From: Candidatus Babeliales bacterium
Lineage (GTDB): Bacteria > Babelota > Babeliae > Babelales > Vermiphilaceae
Assembly: GCA_020050795.1 (NCBI GenBank)
Contig: JAGVKD010000014.1
Location: 1-64,000, forward strand
Reading direction: 5' to 3'
Length of the DNA stretch: 64,000 nt
Positions 44,038 through 53,350 of this stretch are shown here, in pieces. The first letter of the stretch is position 1; each line of letters opens with the position of its first letter. The position numbers and the translations under genes are program-made. The notes beneath the pieces were generated by a model, which did not search any database, was not told the DNA's origin, and saw only the letters and a program-made list of their open reading frames with translations.

Positions 44038-45933
44038 ATGCACTTCAATCGGCACTTATTTCAGCTCTTGGTATTCTTATCGATAGGCATCTCATCACTT
44101 GAAGCAGGCACCGCGCAAGAAAGTCGCACCTTGATGGCAACACCAAAAGATACGGTGCTCAAATCTCTCGCCAACGATATTCACTCGGCTGCAACCAATG
44201 ATTATATTGGCATTGAAAGTCCACACCTATCGCATAAACTCATCAAAGATGAACTGCTCCAAGCGGCTCATCGTGGCGCTCAAGTTCAAATCGTTACCGA
44301 CACCGATTCGGTGCTCAAGTTAAAAAAATATTTTGGGCGCACGCCGACAAATATGAAAATTATCCCGATGGATAAACAACACACCAAACGCGCCGTGATT
44401 AACAATGGCTCAGAAAACATTGTGTGGTTTGGATCTATGAACATGTCCGATGATGCTGGCCAAAATCATGACATTAGTATCCGCTCCACAGATCCTAATT
44501 TTTATACGCTCCATTATGCAAACCAACAACAACTCGATAAGCCGTCCACATCACAAAGTGAACTTAATTTCACATCGCCACAAATCATACGCAGTGCCAC
44601 CAAAGAAGCACAGGCCGCTAAGAAAAAAGTTATCAGTGAATTTCCAACATGTGCCACAAAGCCCGATGATTATTTTTATTTTGTTGCATACAGCTTTGAT
44701 GATCAAGAAATAGAAAAAGCTATTCTTGAAATACAAAAAACATCTAATAAACAGATGACCCTTATTCTCGACAACAAAAGCTGGAAAAATCATCGCCTCC
44801 GCTTTGCGTTTTTAAAACCATTCGTTGCCAATGGTGGAACCGTCTATGTTTTCAATAAAGATCAAACTAAAAAAACAACCTCCGGCAAAACTAAATCAAT
44901 GCACATCAAAGCAATTCTGCGAAAATGTGGCGAGACTGCGATACTACTCATGTCCACCGGAAACTTTACCCCGCAAGGCAAACAAAATATTAATTATGAT
45001 CTATGGCAATCAATCTCACCTAAACTAGCCGATCAATTCAAAGGCATCTTAGATAGTATCATCAGCGAATCTGTGAAACTGACTCCTGAGGCATTCCTAT
45101 CTGATCCTGTGTTACAAGAAAAAACACACAAATTATTAGAATTGATGCAATATCCATCTCGAATCAAAGATAAGAAAGCTGAAATAATTGCGTTGATTCG
45201 AGATGGCGCTGATGTGAACGTAAAAGATGATAATGAGGAAACTCCCATCATTAAAGCCGTCACGAATAATTTCCCGGACATCACACGAGAATTAATAGAT
45301 GCTGATGCAAACGTGAATGATACTGACAAACATCAAGCAACGGCTCTGCAAATCGCCGTGACCAAAGGATTTTTGCCAATAGTAAAAATGCTCGTAGCAG
45401 CAGAAGCTGACTTAGATCAATCTGATAAATTTGGGATAACTCCCCTCGGCGCTGCACTCACGGCAGGCAATACTGACATTGCACAATTGCTCGTAGATCA
45501 TGAAGCTGACATCAATAAAGGCACTATCCCACCTATTGTAGTGGCAGTGATAAAAGGCAATGCAGATTTCGTACAAAAATTAATCACCGCTGGCGCTCGG
45601 ATTGATGCAACAGATTCAGAAGGATTTACTGCCCTGCTGCGTGCATGCGAATCTAAAAATGTCGCCCTTATTGCGGTGCTTGCCAAAGCAAAAGCCAACT
45701 TAAATGTATTCAATCCCAAAACGGGAAACACGCCGCTCATGGATGCCTTTTTAAATAATAATTTTGACGTTTTTTCAGCGCTCCTTGCTGTAGGCGCAGA
45801 TCTCGGTGCAAAAAATAAAAGTGGGCAAACAATAGTTGATTTTATAAAAATCAAAAAAGACCTTGATGCTAAAATGCGCGCCTTGCTCATGGGAACCCCA
45901 TTCTTTAAAGCGCACCCAGATGTACTGAAATAA
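44038..45933 (+). CDS. exported phospholipase-D-like protein fused to ankyrin repeats
   Basis: A 631-residue protein. A signal peptide (about 1-24) is followed by two PLD-like halves (about 35-340): HTKRAVIN...GSMN and HIKAILRK...STGN. In both, the HxK is present but the Asp expected after four more residues is replaced (Asn, Lys), so activity is uncertain. Residues 370-620 hold about six ankyrin repeats (ADVNVKDDNEETPIIKAV, TDSEGFTALLRAC and others). The domain pair plus signal suggests a secreted effector acting on host lipid or nucleic acid. GGAGG lies six bases before the ATG. Confidence 0.8.
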   Translation: MHFNRHLFQLLVFLSIGISSLEAGTAQESRTLMATPKDTVLKSLANDIHSAATNDYIGIESPHLSHKLIKDELLQAAHRGAQVQIVTDTDSVLKLKKYFGRTPTNMKIIPMDKQHTKRAVINNGSENIVWFGSMNMSDDAGQNHDISIRSTDPNFYTLHYANQQQLDKPSTSQSELNFTSPQIIRSATKEAQAAKKKVISEFPTCATKPDDYFYFVAYSFDDQEIEKAILEIQKTSNKQMTLILDNKSWKNHRLRFAFLKPFVANGGTVYVFNKDQTKKTTSGKTKSMHIKAILRKCGETAILLMSTGNFTPQGKQNINYDLWQSISPKLADQFKGILDSIISESVKLTPEAFLSDPVLQEKTHKLLELMQYPSRIKDKKAEIIALIRDGADVNVKDDNEETPIIKAVTNNFPDITRELIDADANVNDTDKHQATALQIAVTKGFLPIVKMLVAAEADLDQSDKFGITPLGAALTAGNTDIAQLLVDHEADINKGTIPPIVVAVIKGNADFVQKLITAGARIDATDSEGFTALLRACESKNVALIAVLAKAKANLNVFNPKTGNTPLMDAFLNNNFDVFSALLAVGADLGAKNKSGQTIVDFIKIKKDLDAKMRALLMGTPFFKAHPDVLK

Positions 45934-45947
45934 AAAATAGGATTTGT

Positions 45948-47234
45948 ATGAAAAATATGTGGCCACCTCAAGATCAAGTATTTTGGTATTTAAACCGCGG
46001 TGCAGCGCAACCGTGTCGTGAAAATATCACTGCTGATGTTGCCATTATTGGTGGTGGCATGGCGGGACTTTCTGCCGCACAAGCATTTAACAAAAGAGGC
46101 AAAAAAGTTGTGCTGCTGGAACAATATTATTGCGGTTCAGGCGCCTCGGGAAAAAGTTCCGGCTTTATCACACCCAATGCTGAATTATCGTTAACCGATT
46201 TTTCAAAACGATATAACATCGATATTGCACACTCCATTTGGGATTTTATTACGAGTGGCGTTAATGATATACGCTCGAACATAGAGAAACATAACTTTCT
46301 TTGTGATTATACTCCGCAAGATACACTCGTTGTTGCCACGAGCAAGAGAGCACTCAAAACACTCGAGGTTGAACATCGGAATCTGAATAATCTTGGATAC
46401 AAATCAGCATTCTATACTGCAGACTCAGTGCGCGAGCACATTGGCTCTCAAGGATATTTTGGTGGTGTTGGGTATGAAGACACATTTGGCATTAATGCCT
46501 ATGCATACTGCCAAGAAATGAAAAAACATCTTCAATCACAAGGTGTTTTAATTTTCGAAGAAACGCCTGTCACGGCTCTCAACAAACACACACTCACCAC
46601 CGTTCACGCGCAAATTACTGCTGATTATATTATTGTGTGTGGCGATCGCTTTTTGCCGGAATTGGGTTTATTAAAAAAAGAAATTTATCATGCACAAACA
46701 TTTATCATGCTTTCACAGCAGTTAACTGATGCGCAAATTCATGCCATTTTCCCACGCACCAAGCTCCTAGTTTGGGACACTGATTTGATTTATAGTTACT
46801 TCCGCCTGACTGGCGATAACCGCCTTATCCTCGGTGGAGGCAGTATATTCACCACCTATTCATCCAAAGCAACTCATGAATGCACCTACATGATGAGAAA
46901 GCTCACAAACTATTTCAATGAAAAATTTCCTGGATTGAACATACAGTTCGAACAGATGTGGCCTGGATTAATTGGCTTATCAAAAGATATTGGACCTATT
47001 GCGGGCCCGGATAAAGATGAAAAGTATATCTACTACATTGCTGGCGCTGCGGGACTGCCAATAGCCGCTGCACTTGGACGATATAGCGCTGAACATCTGC
47101 TCGATGGCAAAACGGAGTTTGATTCGTACTTTTCACCCTACCGCTCATTTCCTATTGGCGGCATTGTGCAATCAGTATTGGGAACCAAGCTCTCTTTTGC
47201 GCTGTCCAATTTTTTCAAACACCACATTCCTTAA
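45948..47234 (+). CDS. FAD-dependent amino acid/amine oxidoreductase (DAO family)
   Basis: A 428-residue enzyme without signal peptide. The Rossmann start ADVAIIGGGMAGLSAAQAF, GSGASGKSSGFITPNAELS and the C-terminal YYIAGAAGLPIAAALGRYSA fit glycine/D-amino-acid oxidase-type or gamma-glutamylputrescine-oxidase-type proteins. It oxidises a C-N bond of a substrate that cannot be named. AGGAT precedes the ATG. It follows the PLD-ankyrin gene by 14 bases, probably cotranscribed. Confidence 0.82.
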   Translation: MKNMWPPQDQVFWYLNRGAAQPCRENITADVAIIGGGMAGLSAAQAFNKRGKKVVLLEQYYCGSGASGKSSGFITPNAELSLTDFSKRYNIDIAHSIWDFITSGVNDIRSNIEKHNFLCDYTPQDTLVVATSKRALKTLEVEHRNLNNLGYKSAFYTADSVREHIGSQGYFGGVGYEDTFGINAYAYCQEMKKHLQSQGVLIFEETPVTALNKHTLTTVHAQITADYIIVCGDRFLPELGLLKKEIYHAQTFIMLSQQLTDAQIHAIFPRTKLLVWDTDLIYSYFRLTGDNRLILGGGSIFTTYSSKATHECTYMMRKLTNYFNEKFPGLNIQFEQMWPGLIGLSKDIGPIAGPDKDEKYIYYIAGAAGLPIAAALGRYSAEHLLDGKTEFDSYFSPYRSFPIGGIVQSVLGTKLSFALSNFFKHHIP

Positions 47235-47238
47235 AATG

Positions 47239-47270
47239 AAAAACCCGGCTTTTATACCGGGTTTATTTTG
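47239..47270 (+). terminator. CCCGG-family terminator
   Basis: AAACCCGG and CCGGGTTT around an eight-base loop, followed by ATTTTG. Confidence 0.85.
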
Positions 47271-47288
47271 TAAAATACATTATCTTTT

Positions 47289-48257
47289 CTAGAGACCAAT
47301 ATCTCTTCTTTTTGAAGATTCTGGTTGCCTTGACATAGGAGGTGTTGCTCGCCCGCGCTCAATGTCACCTATTAGTTGCAAAGCACGTTCATAAGACATC
47401 CCTTTAGTTCTATAGCCATGATCTTGTAAAAAGATTTCTTGCGATGGCGTAAGCGATTCTTCGCTACCGCTGCTCTCATCGCTCTCCTCACTGCTGCTAA
47501 AGCCTAGTTGTTCTTGCGCAGGTTGCCTTACTTCTTCAGGCAAATTAAAAAATATCCGAAGGCGCTCTTGCCCTGTTAGGTCATATGTTAGCATCAGAGC
47601 TCGCGCTGTTTGGCTTAATAACTCTTGTAACGGTAACCATCGAAATAAACGTTTTGCCCATTGTGGCAGCTGACCAGGTTCATTTTGCGCTACCATTGAA
47701 ACATAAGAATCCAATGTATCATGTTCTATACTCTGAAAATTTGATACATATTTTTGAGCAATTTCAGGTGAATTAAAAATAACAACATTTTCATAATTAC
47801 TAGTAAGAGCGGCCCCTGTAAGATTCGCCGATCCGGTAAATACCTCAAGGTTATCCACTACTAAAAATTTATTGTGCATTTTTTTCATTATTATTTTAGA
47901 AGGATATATAAAGAAAGTAATATTGCCCTTTAATAGTTTATTAATAAGAGCATCATATAATTGCGAATCTTCATCGATAATTACTCGAACATCAACGCCC
48001 TTTTGTCTCAGTGAAATCAATCTATCAATAACGGCATTATCCGTCAGCCAATACATAGCAACGAGAACCTGTTTCTTGGCTTTATCTAACAATGAAAATA
48101 GTTCACTCTTTATGACATCTTGATCTTGGGGCACAAACAATGTTTTGACCGTTAGGTTTTGAATTGGAGGAGACTCGGAACGCTCGCGCTTCATTCCATA
48201 GAAATTGGTAAAAGATAGTGATAACGAAAACACTAAAAGATATTTATGAAATTTCAT
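47289..48257 (-). CDS. exported PLD-family nuclease-like protein
   Basis: A 322-residue protein. The leader MKFHKYLLVFSLSLSFTN ends FYGMKRE and is nearly the same as that of the ankyrin-WD40 protein at 61869. One intact HKD motif is present, HNKFLVVDN...GSANLT, as in bacterial Nuc and mitochondrial PLD that act as dimers. The C-terminal third has a Ser/Glu-rich linker and a helical tail with GYRTKGMSYERALQLIGD. Likely a secreted phosphodiesterase acting on nucleic acid or phospholipid. Confidence 0.8.
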   Translation of the reverse strand: MKFHKYLLVFSLSLSFTNFYGMKRERSESPPIQNLTVKTLFVPQDQDVIKSELFSLLDKAKKQVLVAMYWLTDNAVIDRLISLRQKGVDVRVIIDEDSQLYDALINKLLKGNITFFIYPSKIIMKKMHNKFLVVDNLEVFTGSANLTGAALTSNYENVVIFNSPEIAQKYVSNFQSIEHDTLDSYVSMVAQNEPGQLPQWAKRLFRWLPLQELLSQTARALMLTYDLTGQERLRIFFNLPEEVRQPAQEQLGFSSSEESDESSGSEESLTPSQEIFLQDHGYRTKGMSYERALQLIGDIERGRATPPMSRQPESSKRRDIGL

Positions 48258-48333
48258 CATAATCGGATCTCTCTTTTTTTAAATCTTCTTCTTCCCCTCA
48301 AGCATCGTAAATACGGCTGCCAAAAGTAAATAA

Positions 48334-48364
48334 AGAAAAACCCGGCCTGAAAGACCGGGTTTCT
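48334..48364. terminator. CCCGG-family terminator
   Basis: AAACCCGG and CCGGGTTT with short A and T runs. Placed for the minus-strand hydrolase-like gene ending at 48392. Confidence 0.85.
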
Positions 48365-48391
48365 TAATCTTATTGATATCAATTAAAACTA

Positions 48392-49498
48392 TTACGCACT
48401 TTCTGCAGACACTTTTGCTTCGTGCAAAAGATCGAACGCTCTCTGTTCATCTTCCGCAGTCAGATTATGCGCACAACCATGCTGTTTATAAAATGCATTC
48501 AGCGCAAGCTGATAATTTTTTAGTTTGCTAATTTTTCCATGCCACACTGATTCGCGGGCGGTAAATAGCCACACATTACTCTCATTACCCACCTGTTGCA
48601 CATGGTGCACCATGCTACCAATATCATCTGCATTGGCGATTGTGTCAGTCGGTATGCGGCCAAAAAAGAGCGGGACATTGGGCATGGCTTTTGCATCTAA
48701 GATCGTATTACTTTTTGGATTGTAGTTAGGAAAAGCAAAACGCGCCAGTGCATGACTGAACGGATAATAGGACAGAGCTCTTTCGACCGAAAGTGGTGGC
48801 GATTCGAGCACCGCCGCTTTGATATTGCTGACATCTTCCCCACGTTCTGCTTTGTATGCAAGAAAGTGGAGCGTGTTGGCAGCACCTTTGCAGCCACCGC
48901 GCAAGAGCACGCGCACATCAGGATTTTTTTCCAACAATGCTTTATAGACCAAATCTAAGCAGACGCTATCTTGTTCCTGGCAAAAGTTAAAACGAGCACG
49001 AGAATAATCGGGAGCATAATTGAGCGTGATACACGCGCCATGCATACTGCCACGTGCGATCATCCGCATCACGGACGAAGCATGAGGCCTGCAGCTATTA
49101 GAAAAGCCACCCGAATAGATGCTCACCTGCTCATAATTTTTTAGTGCGTCTGGGATGCCATTTTGGACGCGATAGAGCTGTCCATCAACATCTATCAAGA
49201 GATCAAATTTCTTATTTTTAAGGATCGGACCTGCCTGATCGACAGTATAGATTTTCTGAGCGCAACCAGCCTGTTTTTCGACAGGAATGAGGGTCGTCAC
49301 ATGGAGTTCATCGAAAGTTGGGATAGAGGTATCTGGGGTTCTCCAATAGCGGTACCCATAATGACCAGCCACAGCCACCGATGCCGCTGCCACAAGAGAT
49401 GGTGCGTAATCAGTTACCGTATCGGCCAAACCTGCAAATACAGATGGAGAAAGTAATAATAGAGAAGTGAGCACGAGGCTCTTTATCTGTTTATTCAC
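48392..49498 (-). CDS. exported alpha/beta-hydrolase-like protein
   Basis: A 368-residue protein starting at GTG (AAGGGTGG five bases upstream; a GTG three codons earlier is closer to the site). The signal peptide ends SPSVFA-GLADT. The strand-turn-helix VRVLLRGGCKGAANTLHF has the nucleophile-elbow shape with Cys in the usual Ser place, and VWHGK could hold the His. Such Cys variants occur in dienelactone-hydrolase-type enzymes. Assignment is tentative. Several other Cys suggest disulfides. Confidence 0.5.
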   Translation of the reverse strand: MNKQIKSLVLTSLLLLSPSVFAGLADTVTDYAPSLVAAASVAVAGHYGYRYWRTPDTSIPTFDELHVTTLIPVEKQAGCAQKIYTVDQAGPILKNKKFDLLIDVDGQLYRVQNGIPDALKNYEQVSIYSGGFSNSCRPHASSVMRMIARGSMHGACITLNYAPDYSRARFNFCQEQDSVCLDLVYKALLEKNPDVRVLLRGGCKGAANTLHFLAYKAERGEDVSNIKAAVLESPPLSVERALSYYPFSHALARFAFPNYNPKSNTILDAKAMPNVPLFFGRIPTDTIANADDIGSMVHHVQQVGNESNVWLFTARESVWHGKISKLKNYQLALNAFYKQHGCAHNLTAEDEQRAFDLLHEAKVSAESA

Positions 49499-49589
49499 AA
49501 AAACCACCCTTTTATCCCTAAATATCCACTCTTTCAGGATACTACCTGGGTGGAATTACGCAAAAGCCTCTGGCCCCTGGGCTTCCCCT

Positions 49590-49618
49590 TTGACAGCTTC
49601 TATGACAAATGACAAACT
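49590..49618 (+). promoter_or_regulatory. possible promoter of the zinc-finger/HEPN-like pair
   Basis: TTGACA and CAAACT with a 17-base spacer. The -10 box is weak. Confidence 0.35.
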
Positions 49619-49653
49619 GAAAATAGGATTGTGGGATTATTTATAGGGGGTTT

Positions 49654-50223
49654 ATGAGATTTTTAAAGAAATTAGTGTCAAATGTGCGTAAGTTGATAAA
49701 TGTCATATTTTTTATTTGTGGAATACTATGGCCCATTGTATTGGGGTATTTAGTACTTGATTTATTGAAAGCAGACCTTATAGAAAGACTAATCATATGT
49801 TTGGGCCTCTGGACTTGGTTTAATGATAGGCTTCCATTGGATACTGATGATGATTCTATTGAAGCTGATTATGAGCCGTCTCTCAAGGAAACCATTGAAT
49901 ATAAGAATTGTGAACAATGCAATAAGTCGTTTGATCCCTCTTCTTCAAAATCAGGAGACGAGGACATAGAAAAGCAGTATTGTTCAATAGAGTGCTCAAA
50001 TAGGGCCTTTAAGATTTGTTACTGGTGTAAGGAAGGCCCATTCGATTATTTTGGTTGGAAATCAGACTATGAAAATCTAGAGAAATACTGCTCCACGGAA
50101 TGCTTCGATAAAGCAAAAAAGCGTGCAATGCAGTTCGACAATTGGATTGCATTAATTTTTTACGGCCTTATCGCATTAATAATTATAGTTGTTGTGTCTG
50201 CCATATTGTCCATCAGTAAGTAA
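49654..50223 (+). CDS. membrane protein with two Cys-rich zinc-finger-like modules
   Basis: A 189-residue protein. N-terminal hydrophobic helices (residues 15-55), a central region with NCEQCNKSF...YCSIECSNRAF and ICYWCKEGPF...YCSTECFDKA, and a C-terminal membrane helix. The repeated C-x-x-C...YCS-x-EC layout resembles MYM/TRASH-type zinc modules. Base and codon use is more AT-rich than its neighbours, hinting at transfer. It lies 20 bases before a HEPN-like gene. Confidence 0.65.
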   Translation: MRFLKKLVSNVRKLINVIFFICGILWPIVLGYLVLDLLKADLIERLIICLGLWTWFNDRLPLDTDDDSIEADYEPSLKETIEYKNCEQCNKSFDPSSSKSGDEDIEKQYCSIECSNRAFKICYWCKEGPFDYFGWKSDYENLEKYCSTECFDKAKKRAMQFDNWIALIFYGLIALIIIVVVSAILSISK

Positions 50224-50243
50224 AAGGTAGTATAAAAATAACA

Positions 50244-50903
50244 ATGACATTAAAAAGCCCTGCCTATAAAATTCAATCTTCATTCGCTACGTTTGAATTT
50301 AGCAACAAAGAATTGATCTATATTCGTGACACTTATCCTTGGCAATTAATAATTCAACACTTCCCCGAACCTACTGGGAATTCAGTATCGCAGTATCATC
50401 AATTAATTGAACAAACACGTATTGCTGTTTTTAGCTATCACATAGAATTCTTACAAGAATCTCTTAGTGAATTTATTAAAAATCCAGTTGAAAATTGGTC
50501 ACTCACAACAGAGAATAAAAATTCTTTAGATGAGTTGCAGACTTTCTTGTTTTGTCTTAGGAATGCATTATTACACGCAAAAGGTGAGCTCGTTCCCCAA
50601 TGGAAATTTGACTTCACCAAGATATCTAAGACAAAAGCATCAAAAATTCGAACGCTAGAAAACAAAAACTTAACTATTAAGATCCCTGTTCAAAAACATG
50701 GTAATAACGTTAGATTCGATAAAAAATCAAATAGTTCTGAAATTTTAACATTTACTTTAAACCCAAACCAAGATAATTATCCATTCATAATTTTAAGTGA
50801 AACATTCTTCCAAGAAATACGGCTTCTTAGTTGGCATATCTTGACGATCACAAAGAAGAAAAAGGCTTCGACATTATCTCGCTACTTAGACCGTACAAGC
50901 TAA
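50244..50903 (+). CDS. HEPN-like protein of unknown function
   Basis: A 219-residue cytosolic protein. Residues 85-120 are helical and contain LFCLRNALLHAKGELV. RNALLH matches the R-[N/D/H]-x3-H signature of HEPN-domain ribonucleases, used in toxin and defence systems. The rest has no clear domain. No strong ribosome-binding site is seen, so coupling to the zinc-finger gene upstream is possible. AT-rich codons set this pair apart. The assignment rests on one motif. Confidence 0.45.
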   Translation: MTLKSPAYKIQSSFATFEFSNKELIYIRDTYPWQLIIQHFPEPTGNSVSQYHQLIEQTRIAVFSYHIEFLQESLSEFIKNPVENWSLTTENKNSLDELQTFLFCLRNALLHAKGELVPQWKFDFTKISKTKASKIRTLENKNLTIKIPVQKHGNNVRFDKKSNSSEILTFTLNPNQDNYPFIILSETFFQEIRLLSWHILTITKKKKASTLSRYLDRTS

Positions 50904-50931
50904 GTGTCATCAAAATTATAATATTTGCACA

Positions 50932-50966
50932 AAGAAAAACCCGGCTTTTTAGACCGGGTTTCTTTT
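50932..50966. terminator. bidirectional CCCGG-family terminator
   Basis: AAACCCGG and CCGGGTTT with A and T runs on both sides. Serves the HEPN-like gene and murQ. Confidence 0.9.
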
Positions 50967-50983
50967 TGCAACCATCGAATTAT

Positions 50984-51940
50984 TTATTCATGCTCAATGA
51001 GATGAGTCAGTGATGTATTCGGATGATTATTAAGATGAGCGGCTGCAGTTTCGTAATCCCATCCAAAAGTATGCATCAGAACTGCAACCTTGATATTGTT
51101 ATTGCTTGCAAGCAAGAGAGATTCCGCCTTCGGCTGATCAATATCCAAGACCGCTTGCAAAATACGCTGTGCACGATTAACCAATTTTTTGTTTATAGGG
51201 CGTACATCAATCATGAAATTTTTGTATACTTTCCCCAGCAAAATATATGATCCCGTCGTGAGCATATTCAATACCATTTTGGTAGCGGTACCTGCTTTTA
51301 ATCTCGTTGATCCCGCAATAATTTCGGGACCCACTTCTGGCGCAATAAAATAATCAACAAGATCCTTCATCTTATTTTCAGGATTGCAGGTAACGGCAAT
51401 CGTTACGCATCCACATTCTTTTGCATAGGTGAGCCCATCAAAAACATAGCTCGCCATGCCCGATGCAGAAACACCACACACCACATCTTTATTGGTGATA
51501 TTAATTTGTTTTAAATCCTGCACCCCAAGCGGACCATTATCCTCAATTGCTTCAATTGCTTTGCGAAGCGCAGTATCACCACCTGCAATGATTCCAACAA
51601 TTTGTCCTTCTGGCGCAGAGAATGTTGGTATACACTCGCTGGCATCCAACACTGCAAGCCGCCCCGACGTGCCTGCGCCGATATAAATCAGTCGCCCGCC
51701 AGATCGAATTCGATCAGCAATAGCTTCAATGGCCCTACTTATCACGGGAAGGCATTCTGCCACTGCAGGAATAATCTGCGCATCCTGACTATTCATGAGC
51801 CGAGTAATTTCAAACGCACTCATCCCATCTAAGTTGGCTGATTTGGGATTAGAGTGCTCAGTCACTGAAAGATTTTGTGAAAAGATACTAGCTGGTTGAA
51901 GAACCAAAGCCGTTACTATGAATATTTTTTTAAACATCAT
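50984..51940 (-). CDS. murQ: exported N-acetylmuramic acid 6-phosphate etherase
   Basis: A 318-residue MurQ: cleaves the lactyl ether of MurNAc-6-phosphate to give GlcNAc-6-phosphate and D-lactate. RLIYIGAGTSGRLAVLDASE is the SIS-domain core and GSTRLKAGTATKMVLNML the second hallmark. A 22-residue signal-like leader (FIVTALVLQPASIFS-QNLSV) precedes the normal MurQ start exactly, which is unusual because MurQ is cytosolic. It is the last gene of a unit with a BadF-type sugar kinase and an FMN reductase. Confidence 0.9.
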   Translation of the reverse strand: MMFKKIFIVTALVLQPASIFSQNLSVTEHSNPKSANLDGMSAFEITRLMNSQDAQIIPAVAECLPVISRAIEAIADRIRSGGRLIYIGAGTSGRLAVLDASECIPTFSAPEGQIVGIIAGGDTALRKAIEAIEDNGPLGVQDLKQINITNKDVVCGVSASGMASYVFDGLTYAKECGCVTIAVTCNPENKMKDLVDYFIAPEVGPEIIAGSTRLKAGTATKMVLNMLTTGSYILLGKVYKNFMIDVRPINKKLVNRAQRILQAVLDIDQPKAESLLLASNNNIKVAVLMHTFGWDYETAAAHLNNHPNTSLTHLIEHE

Positions 51941-51998
51941 GATGTTTATACCTTAGTTGTTAGGTTCATTTTTATCAGAACAACACTCAATTACATTT

Positions 51999-52319
51999 TT
52001 AAGACGTATATGAACAACAATACATTGCAGTAAGTATCGCTCCAGCCATCCCGCCCATACCTAGGGTCACCGTCACGCCTAGGGCCACGTTATTACAACA
52101 ATCAGGGTTGCTACAACACGCAGAATTTCTACGCTCAGACGCTGGCCGACTGCGTTCACATCGACGCCGTAAACGCGTAGCTATTGATACTGGTGCTTCA
52201 TCACTCACGGATAATGCTGGAACTCCTATTGGCACCACGACCTCATCCTTCTGTGGGCTATAATTCATAGCCTGGCACGCCATAGAAAAAGTCAGCAGCG
52301 CAACAACATATTTTTTCAT
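51999..52319 (-). CDS. small exported Cys-rich protein
   Basis: A 106-residue protein. The signal peptide ends SMACQAMNY, with Met near +1. A basic segment (TRLRRRCERSRPASERR) is followed by ACCSNPDCCNN, then a Gly-rich hydrophobic helix and CCS at the end. It sits between the sugar kinase and murQ in one unit. Function unknown. Confidence 0.55.
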   Translation of the reverse strand: MKKYVVALLTFSMACQAMNYSPQKDEVVVPIGVPALSVSDEAPVSIATRLRRRCERSRPASERRNSACCSNPDCCNNVALGVTVTLGMGGMAGAILTAMYCCSYTS

Positions 52320-52333
52320 ATGATGTCCCTTTT

Positions 52334-53341
52334 TTAATATCTTTGACTCACAAGTGCCACCACAGGATGTTCGAGAGAAATATTCCTAATGTTCCAACCA
52401 TGCAATCCAGCTTTATCAACTATCATCTGAATAAATCGATCTTTATTATTATTTTTAAAGATTCCACCCACTAGATAGATCGAACTCGGTTCCATCTTTA
52501 GCTTGCGCACCACAATCTGTAGCATCTTTGCCAATTCATCTGCTGCCGATTCTATAATTTTTTTTGCAACAGGATCTGAATCTTCATATTGAAAAACCAA
52601 TGGAGCAAGCCCAGCTACTTCTTGCGGAGTTATAGTCCCCGCGTAATATGGCCGAACTATTTGACATATATTTTCTAGATTAAAATAATGACACACATTT
52701 TGCACAAGTACTGTATCTTGTCCGTAGCCATAGCCATTTTCAAGTGATGCTTTGATAGCCAACTTTCCTATAAAGTACCCACTGCCTTCATCACCGAGAT
52801 ATCTACCCAATCCGCCGACCCGAAGCGTTTCATCATTATACTTTCCAAAACATATCGATCCAGTACCCGCTATAAGCGCTATACCATTTTCTTGAATGAA
52901 TTGAGAAATTATTCCAATATCACTCATCACTTCTACTGATTGAAAATTCCACTGGTTAATCAGAGTTTTAATACTCTCGATTGTCGATTGCGCTGAAGCC
53001 CCTGCAAAACCACCAATCACACTGCATACACCACTAATGGATTTGAGCGGAGAATCATGAATAACAATATCATCAAATAGTTCATGAAACAGCTGGTCTA
53101 ACCCTTGCACTCCAACTGTATTAATATTTGATGATCCAGATCGCCATTCATTAACCACTATTCCATTTTTTTGAAATGCTATTTTTGTTCCTGAAGCATC
53201 AACGATTTGCAAGCTCGTCTTGGATCCGCCCCCATCAATACACAATGTATAAGAAGCTCCGTCGCTATGAGATGGTAAGGCAAGACTTTGTGTTGCAAAA
53301 AATATAAAAAGGTAGAGCAAACTACTTCTTACTATGCTCAT
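52334..53341 (-). CDS. exported BadF/NagK-type amino sugar kinase
   Basis: A 335-residue ASKHA-fold kinase. TLCIDGGGSKTSLQIVD is the phosphate-1 loop, ALIAGTGSICFG phosphate-2, and GRYLGDEGSGYFIG is characteristic of GlcNAc/MurNAc kinases of the BadF family. A leader (LLYLFIFFATQSLALPS) precedes it. MurNAc kinases of this family feed MurQ, and murQ is two genes downstream. ATP is needed, so action in the periplasm is unlikely. It starts nine bases after the FMN reductase gene. Confidence 0.82.
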   Translation of the reverse strand: MSIVRSSLLYLFIFFATQSLALPSHSDGASYTLCIDGGGSKTSLQIVDASGTKIAFQKNGIVVNEWRSGSSNINTVGVQGLDQLFHELFDDIVIHDSPLKSISGVCSVIGGFAGASAQSTIESIKTLINQWNFQSVEVMSDIGIISQFIQENGIALIAGTGSICFGKYNDETLRVGGLGRYLGDEGSGYFIGKLAIKASLENGYGYGQDTVLVQNVCHYFNLENICQIVRPYYAGTITPQEVAGLAPLVFQYEDSDPVAKKIIESAADELAKMLQIVVRKLKMEPSSIYLVGGIFKNNNKDRFIQMIVDKAGLHGWNIRNISLEHPVVALVSQRY

Positions 53342-53350
53342 CGTTACCCT

